DNA of 64,000 nucleotides, from positions 62,596,304 to 62,660,303 of the forward strand of contig OY829537.1 of the NCBI GenBank assembly GCA_963691705.1, given 5' to 3'. A program made the position numbers and the translations under genes. Positions 58,885 through 64,000 of this stretch are shown one piece after another. The stretch's first letter is position 1, and each line of letters opens with the position of its first letter. The notes beneath the pieces are model-generated. The model saw nothing but the letters and a program-made list of their open reading frames with translations. It made no database searches and had not been told where the DNA came from. This stretch comes from Viola odorata. Lineage: Eukaryota; Streptophyta; Magnoliopsida; Malpighiales; Violaceae.

Positions 58885-60899
58885 ATGGCTTCTGATTCGG
58901 AGTCTACACCACCTCAACCTTCTAGTATTCCTTTTGCGATCCGCATAGAACTTTTTCCTTTCGCTACTACTGATGTTTCTGCCACAATACAAGAAATCCC
59001 TCTAGGGTCTTCAGATTTCTCCTTCGGACAAACAACGGGAACACCTCTTTCCCAGATACAGATTCCTCTTTCTCAGATGGCAGGATCTAGCTATTCCACT
59101 CCTCCTCCAATGGGATCTATGATGGATAACGCTAATAACCCTTTTGTGAATTCAATATCCGCTCTTCGTGCTCAGTTAGATCATTTAACCGAGTTAGCCG
59201 CAAGATTCACACCTAGTGTTTCTGGACTGAGTGTTCCTTCTCAGACTCTTTTCACTTCATCTATTGTCACTGAACAACCGTTATCGCCTCCGCAACATCG
59301 AAACATTCCGTTGACCTTATCCGCGACGACTACACCAGCCAGCTTTGTGCAACTCACTCATGGACGAGTAGAGCCTTACGTACCGCACACGCGACAAATT
59401 CCAGTCTCCCAAGAGGAGCGACGGTAGGACGAGTATAGAGATCGTTGGGACGGTCGACAAGAGGAAATGGATAGAGATGTATCCCCCGAGCGTAGTGAGA
59501 GATCGAGTAGCATAAAATATCAAACCCGCTCACCAAGGAGTCATAGCCGGACTCCAAGGCGACATGACACCCCCGATCCGCGAAACCGAAGACGTCATCT
59601 GGAAGTGTCCCCATCTCGCCATACTCGCGAAATCCTCGACGACACCTCAGGTCACCCATTTAGCCATCGCATAAGACGTCACAGAGTCAGCCAACATGTG
59701 AAACTCCCCACGGAGTCCTATGACGGCACCAAGCATCCCATTTCCCACCTTAACAAGGTGAAAGACTTTGTGCAATTCCAAACTTATAGTGACGCGGCTT
59801 TGTGCCAAATATTTGTTATGACGTTGTCAGGAGTCGCACGCCTTTGGTTTGAAGGTCTCCCAGCCAGATCCATTGACAGTTTTTCGCAATTGGAGTCTAA
59901 GTTTCGGAATCGGTTTAGTACTGCTGTCCCCATTAAGAAATTCACCGCAGCTTTATTCGATATAAACAGGAAACCTCAGGAATCTTTGAAAGATTTCCTT
60001 AATCGTTTCGATACTGAGATGTCATTAATGTCAGGTGTTACCGTTGATTTCGCTGTGGAAGCCTTGAAGAGGAATTGTCGTTATGAGAAACTACGAGACA
60101 CGTTAATGGTGGACCCCCCAATGACTTTAGACACGTTGAGATTGAAAGCCCATAATTACGCAAGGATGGAAGAGGAAAAAAATAGGGACAGAACCCAAAA
60201 CATGCCACAAAACGTGCCTCAAGTTCCCAACGTTCCTATCAATACGACCTCTGACGATCGTTTTATCGACGATTTTGCCCAACGAAAAGATCACATCCCT
60301 AAGTCCTCCAATCGGCGAAGAGGCAACTTCTCAAGAGGAAGACCCGGTAACTCCCCCACTCGGCGGCAGACAGATCCCCCTAAGGGCCGAATTTATGACC
60401 CAGACCTTCCTTCCCTCATATTGCCAAGAGCGGAAATCTTAGCGATTGTAGAACAACGGAACCTACCTATCCGTTATCCAGCCCTCGTAAAGCCAGGAGT
60501 AGTCATGGGAGGAAGGGAAAACACTTTCTGTAAATTTTATAAAGTCAAAGGACACTCGACAGACGTGTGTAGAGAATTAAAGTTGGCAATAGAGCTCTTA
60601 GTAGAAGAAGGTTACCTCGGGGAATTTGCCACTAAGGCAAGAGAAGAAGTCAGGAACAACCCGACAAATAGGATGTCAGATAACTGATAGGCACCTCCTC
60701 GCGCTCTAGGAAATAATGCTACTCCTACTGGGAGAGGTAGGGAAACGCTTACGATTGATGAAGATGATGTTCCCGTCATCAATATTATCACGGGAGGCAC
60801 GCCGTACCTGGACGAGCCTATGCAGTTAACGCCCACAGCAGGAGACAAGCGAAAGCGAGAGGGCACGTTAATGAAAAGTGAAGCGAGTGCACCTAAATC
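58885..60899 (+). pseudogene. Element F gag
   Basis: ATG at 58885 (MASDSESTPPQPSSIPF). One phase, broken by TAG at 59425 and TGA at 60685. Capsid wording is as in B (YDGTKHPISHLNKVKDF, GVARLWFEGLP, FLNRFDTEMS), and so is the knuckle-like FCKFYKVKGHSTDVCREL. After the second stop it continues with TIDEDDVPVINIITGGTPYL, in the same order as B, and is cut at the inversion junction 60889-60899. Confidence 0.85.
60889..60899 (+). repeat. Left copy of an 11-base inverted repeat at the inversion junction
   Basis: GCACCTAAATC. The reverse complement GATTTAGGTGC stands at 62815-62825. See findings. Confidence 0.9.
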
Positions 60900-62825
60900 A
60901 GCATTCTTCTTGAAGACTCAGGTTTCCGAAATATCCTTTTCAAAGGTTGGTCTGTAAGTATGATGACGGGATGGGCCTGGAATTATCTATCCATTTTCCG
61001 CGTGGCCTGTATTAACGCAAACGTTATTTTCTCAATGAGAGCGTATCGCAGCTTGGCATCTTTCAAAACATAGCTCACGAAGTACACAGGGTGGTGTGTG
61101 TGGTTGTCGTCTCACACAAGGATAGCACTAACCACTTCATCGGCAACCCCAAGGTATAAGTACAGGGTGTCGCTCGGTTCTGGTCTTGTTAACACCAGGT
61201 CAGACGATAGATAGGCTTTTAAACCCGTAAATGCCTCTTCACATTCTGCGGTCCACCTAAAAGGGGTTTTTTTTACGTATGACCTTGAAAAAGGGCAGGC
61301 ATCTCTCGCCTTGCTTAGAAATAAACCGTCCTAGAGCGATAACGCGCCCTGTTAGTTTTTGTACCTTCTTGACAGTTCGAGGAGATATCATATCCTGGAT
61401 AGCTTTGATTTTTGAGGGGTTGGGCTGGATACCCTTTCGACTGACCACGTAGCCCAAAAATTTACCCGCTTGAAACGCGAACATGCATTTACGGGGGTTC
61501 AGCTTCATTTTGTATTCTCTCATCACATCAAAAACTTTTTTCAAGTCGACCAAGTGGTCATTGAAGCTTCAGCTTTTGACTAATATATCATCAACGTAGG
61601 CTTCCACATTCTTTCCAATTTGCTTTTCAAATACTTTATTCACCATGCGCTGGAAGGTTGCCCCAGCGTTCTTCAGCCCAAACGGCATCGTCGTGTAGCA
61701 GTAAGTAGCCTTCGGAGTGATGAAGGCGGTCTTTTCTTCGTCTTCAACAACCATAGGAATTTGATGATACCCGGAGTTGGCGTCTAATGAGCTTAGATAG
61801 GCGTACCCGATAGTCTGATCGACTAGCTGGTCAATTCGAGGGAGCGGGTAGCAATCCTTAGGGAAAGCATCATTCAGGTCAGTGAAGTTGATGCACATAC
61901 GCCAGTCTCCGTTAGGCTTTGGCACGAGAATTGAGTTAGCTAACTAGGTTGGATATTGGACCTCTCGGATGAAACCTGCGTCTAAGAGCTTTGACACCTC
62001 CTTGTCAGTGGCTAAAGCTTTCTCCATAGAAAATGCTCGTCATTTCTGTTGGATCGGTTTGACGCAGGGATCAATATTAAGTCAATGTTCTGCTACCTCT
62101 CGCGAGATACCAGGCATATCCGCAGGCTTCCACGCGAACTCTCCTTTACATTTGTTCAATAGTCGAGCTAGTTGGAGGTTTTCTTCTAGGCTTAGCTTCT
62201 CGCTAACCAGGAAATTTGCTTCGTTGACCCCGCTAACTGGTACGGGTACCATTTTGTCCACAGGCTGAGTGTGTTTCTCATCACTCAGCCCATATGGATC
62301 TACCGTGACACACACGTATTTATCATAACTCTTCTGAGTCATGAGTAGGTAACACTCAGCCATCAAGTTCTGATCGCCTTTGATTGAGACCACTCCATCC
62401 TAGGAGGGATATTTCATCCTCAAATGCTTTTGAGATATTGTTGCTCCAAAACGGTTGAGGAACGGTCGCCCAAGTATGGCGTTATAGGGCAAGGTTAGGT
62501 CTACGACCAAAAATAACAACTCCTCTGACCGCTTGGAAGTGTCTTCTCTAAAGTACACTGGCAACATCGTGACTCCAGTCACCGGGATTGGAACTCCATC
62601 TACCCCATTATTGGTTTCTTGCAGGGTGTAAGCTCGTCGTCGGGATGCTTCATGAGGTTGTAAGCTTCTAATGAAAATAGGTTTACAGCACTTCCGTTGT
62701 CAACGAGAGTTCTTCTAACTCCATGATTGCCAATAACGGGTGTAACTACTAACGCATCGTTATGCAGGAACACAGTACCTTTCTCGTCCTCTTTAGAGAA
62801 GGATAACACTATTCGATTTAGGTGC
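60900..62825 (-). pseudogene. Element F protease, RT and RNase H, inverted relative to gag
   Basis: Read on the minus strand from 62825: HLNRIVLSFSKEDEKGTVF, TLVDNGSAVNLFSLEAYN (protease), NGDWRMCINFTDLNDAF and EAYVDDILVKS (RT; the 61925-61569 and 61553-61257 frames), then RNase H to LTDQPLKRIFRKPES at about 60930. The block has several stops. Its strand is opposite to the gag and integrase of the same element, while its sequence is that of the same family. Confidence 0.85.
62815..62825 (-). repeat. Right copy of the 11-base inverted repeat at the inversion junction
   Basis: GATTTAGGTGC on the plus strand; pairs with 60889-60899. Confidence 0.9.
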
Positions 62826-62841
62826 GGACCAGTCTCCATGG

Positions 62842-63225
62842 CTTACCCGCAGACCAACGGTCAAGCGGAGGTAACCAATCGAGGCATCCTCAGTGGTATT
62901 AAGAAAAACCTGGAAGGGTCCAAAAAGAAATGGGCAGACGAGCTGCAGTATGTGAAGTGGGCATACCGCATGACCGTTAAAACCAGCACTGGAGAAACAC
63001 CTTTCGCATTAGCTTTCGGCACTAAGGCTGTTATACCGGTAGAAATCGGTACTCTAAGCCTGCGAGTAGCATACTTCAAAGAAGAGCTAAACGAAGAGAG
63101 GTTGCGAGCGAACCTCGATGCGTTACCAGAACTACATGAGGAAACCCTCCTGAAAACTCTACATTATAAGCAAAAAATGGCGCATTATCACAACCGCCGC
63201 GTCAAGGAGCGATTGCTGAACACAA
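62842..63225 (+). pseudogene. Element F integrase core, 3' half
   Basis: MAYPQTNGQAEVTNRGILSG to YHNRRVKERLL matches residues of B integrase from the third catalytic residue (the E of QAEV) onward. The first two catalytic Asp residues and the zinc domain are missing. It then passes into a shred of the repeat region that follows pol in element B. Confidence 0.85.
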
Positions 63226-63724
63226 GCGACCCACTAAGACGAGGCACGCCCCGACACCCCCTGATATGATCCGGCCTAGTGTAAGTAAGCCGAATGATAT
63301 ATGGAGCTTGAGGAGGATCTAGCCGATGGAGTTATCAACAAGACTTGAAAGAAAGACACGAAGTTCACACACAAAGACACGGATTTGCAGCGGAAATATA
63401 GAGTAGAAAGGAAGAAACAAAGTACCGGAGTGTTGAATGTTGTTAGATGGACAAGACGGAAGTAATGAACAAATGCACCACTTGACAAGCTCAAACCAAT
63501 CCAGCAAACAAAGCTTCAAATATATTTGAGTCACCCAAACTTGTTACAAATTCGATTACAAAGGTTTCCCGGAGGAAGATCGGGAGGAGTGTTCTCTACT
63601 CAAGCGATCTTTCTCCAAGAAGGATTGAAGAGTTTAATGACCTAGGTGATAAGTTTAAGGAGTGCTCTCAACTTATCAAATATCACTCAAGTCAAAAAAA
63701 CTCCCTAAGAAAATGAAACAAGAG

Positions 63725-63733
63725 CTATTTATA
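63725..63733 (-). promoter_or_regulatory. TATA box of LTR G
   Basis: TATAAATAG on the minus strand, downstream of the hairpin array and upstream of about 460 bases to the LTR edge. Confidence 0.6.
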
Positions 63734-63762
63734 CAAGTAAGCAAAAAGGTAACAAATCCGAC

Positions 63763-63976
63763 GCTAACGTGATTCACGGTTAGGACGAACCGTGATCACG
63801 TTAGCCAAAAACTCATTAGCGTGATCACTGCTAATCCTTAACGTGAATCATGCTCGACACAACTCCTACCGTGATTCACGGTTAGAACGAACCGTGATCA
63901 CGGTAAGGCACCCAAGGATCAGCTCCCACATCAGAAGATAGCGTGATTCACGGTTAGGCCTAACCGTGATCACGTT
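63763..63976. repeat. Hairpin array in the U3 of LTR G
   Basis: Three imperfect palindromes at 63763-63805, 63867-63905 and 63941-63976. All are built on CGTGATTCACGGTT facing AACCGTGATCACG. Single half-sites lie at about 63819 and 63840, and a fourth copy begins at 63993 and runs off the window. Confidence 0.9.
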
Positions 63977-64000
63977 ACCCAAAATTCTCCAGGCGTGATT

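Larger units (their letters stand above)
58300..63261 (+). mobile_element. Element F: Tat-lineage element with an inverted internal block, 3' end lost
   Basis: Starts with an LTR and primer site like those of element B, and a gag close to that of B. At 60889-60900 the sequence switches to the minus strand. Protease, RT and RNase H then run backwards (62825 to 60900), and integrase returns in plus orientation at about 62848. It stops at about 63261, where LTR G begins, without a 3' LTR. The segment between RNase H and the integrase core and everything after the first part of the integrase C-terminus is missing. Confidence 0.85.
63262..64000 (-). repeat. LTR G, partial, probably of a chromovirus-like element
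   Basis: Starts TGATATGATCC, like the inner edge of LTR C (TGATACGATCC). A minus-strand TATA box (TATAAATAG, about 63733-63725) fixes its orientation. No primer site stands next to 63262, so this edge is either the far end of a 3' LTR or a solo LTR. The other edge is beyond the window. Confidence 0.6.

Noticed and set aside
62727..63269. A 180-codon plus-strand frame spanning the right inversion junction of element F
   Set aside because: Its first part is the antisense of protease and only the part after 62842 is integrase, so the fusion is an accident of the rearrangement.
63763..64000. A CRISPR array
   Set aside because: The units are unevenly spaced palindromes in a plant LTR with conserved arms on both sides; there are no spacers of constant length.

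Overview
This window is nuclear DNA of a flowering plant, most likely a eudicot. The evidence is intron-containing genes with GT-AG splice sites and plant orthologues, several lineages of plant Ty3/gypsy LTR retrotransposons nested in one another, a Stowaway-type MITE, and a decayed piece of plastid DNA. Only two host protein genes are visible. Roughly 70 percent of the window is retrotransposon.

Layout. 1-38652 is a stack of nested LTR elements. Element E (34260-38652, minus, Athila-like, missing RT) seems to be the oldest. Element C (6530-10102 plus 32319-34259, minus, chromovirus-like) abuts it and may be inserted in it. Element B (10103-32318, plus, Tat lineage, 22 kb with its insert) sits in the gag of C and has a perfect target-site duplication, GCGGT. 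Element A (10149-16487, minus, non-autonomous) sits inside the 5' LTR of B. Element D (1-6529, minus, Athila-like, cut by the window edge) interrupts the integrase of C. A solo LTR (H, 39025-40614, plus, duplication GAAGG) follows. 41207-44395 is a six-exon gene for a UBLCP1-type proteasome/CTD phosphatase. 47184-54839 (minus) is a seven-exon MACPF-domain gene related to Arabidopsis CAD1/NSL1, with a spliced 5' leader. About 55740-58260 is a nuclear plastid insertion (ndhA, ndhH, rps15, ycf1 remnants). 58300-63261 is a second Tat element, F, whose protease-RT-RNase H block is inverted. 63262-64000 is part of another LTR, G, whose U3 contains an array of near-perfect hairpins.

How the parts work together. 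The host genes look intact and independent. None of the visible retroelements looks fully autonomous: all the pol frames carry stops, deletions or insertions. Element A keeps near-identical LTRs and a tRNA-Asp-type primer site like that of D, so it was probably moved in trans by a D-like relative. The most unusual segment is 23.7-30.9 kb, between pol and the 3' LTR of B. It holds four antisense reading frames, each preceded by a TATA-like box. Two of them are paralogous, Transposase_28-like genes with GT-AG introns at the same place and phase. Extra antisense frames are known in Tat elements (for example gene 23 of maize Grande, and Retand), but a cassette of four with introns is worth study.

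Start codons of the decayed frames are uncertain. Exon boundaries were set by splice consensus and by reading through in frame, without transcript data.
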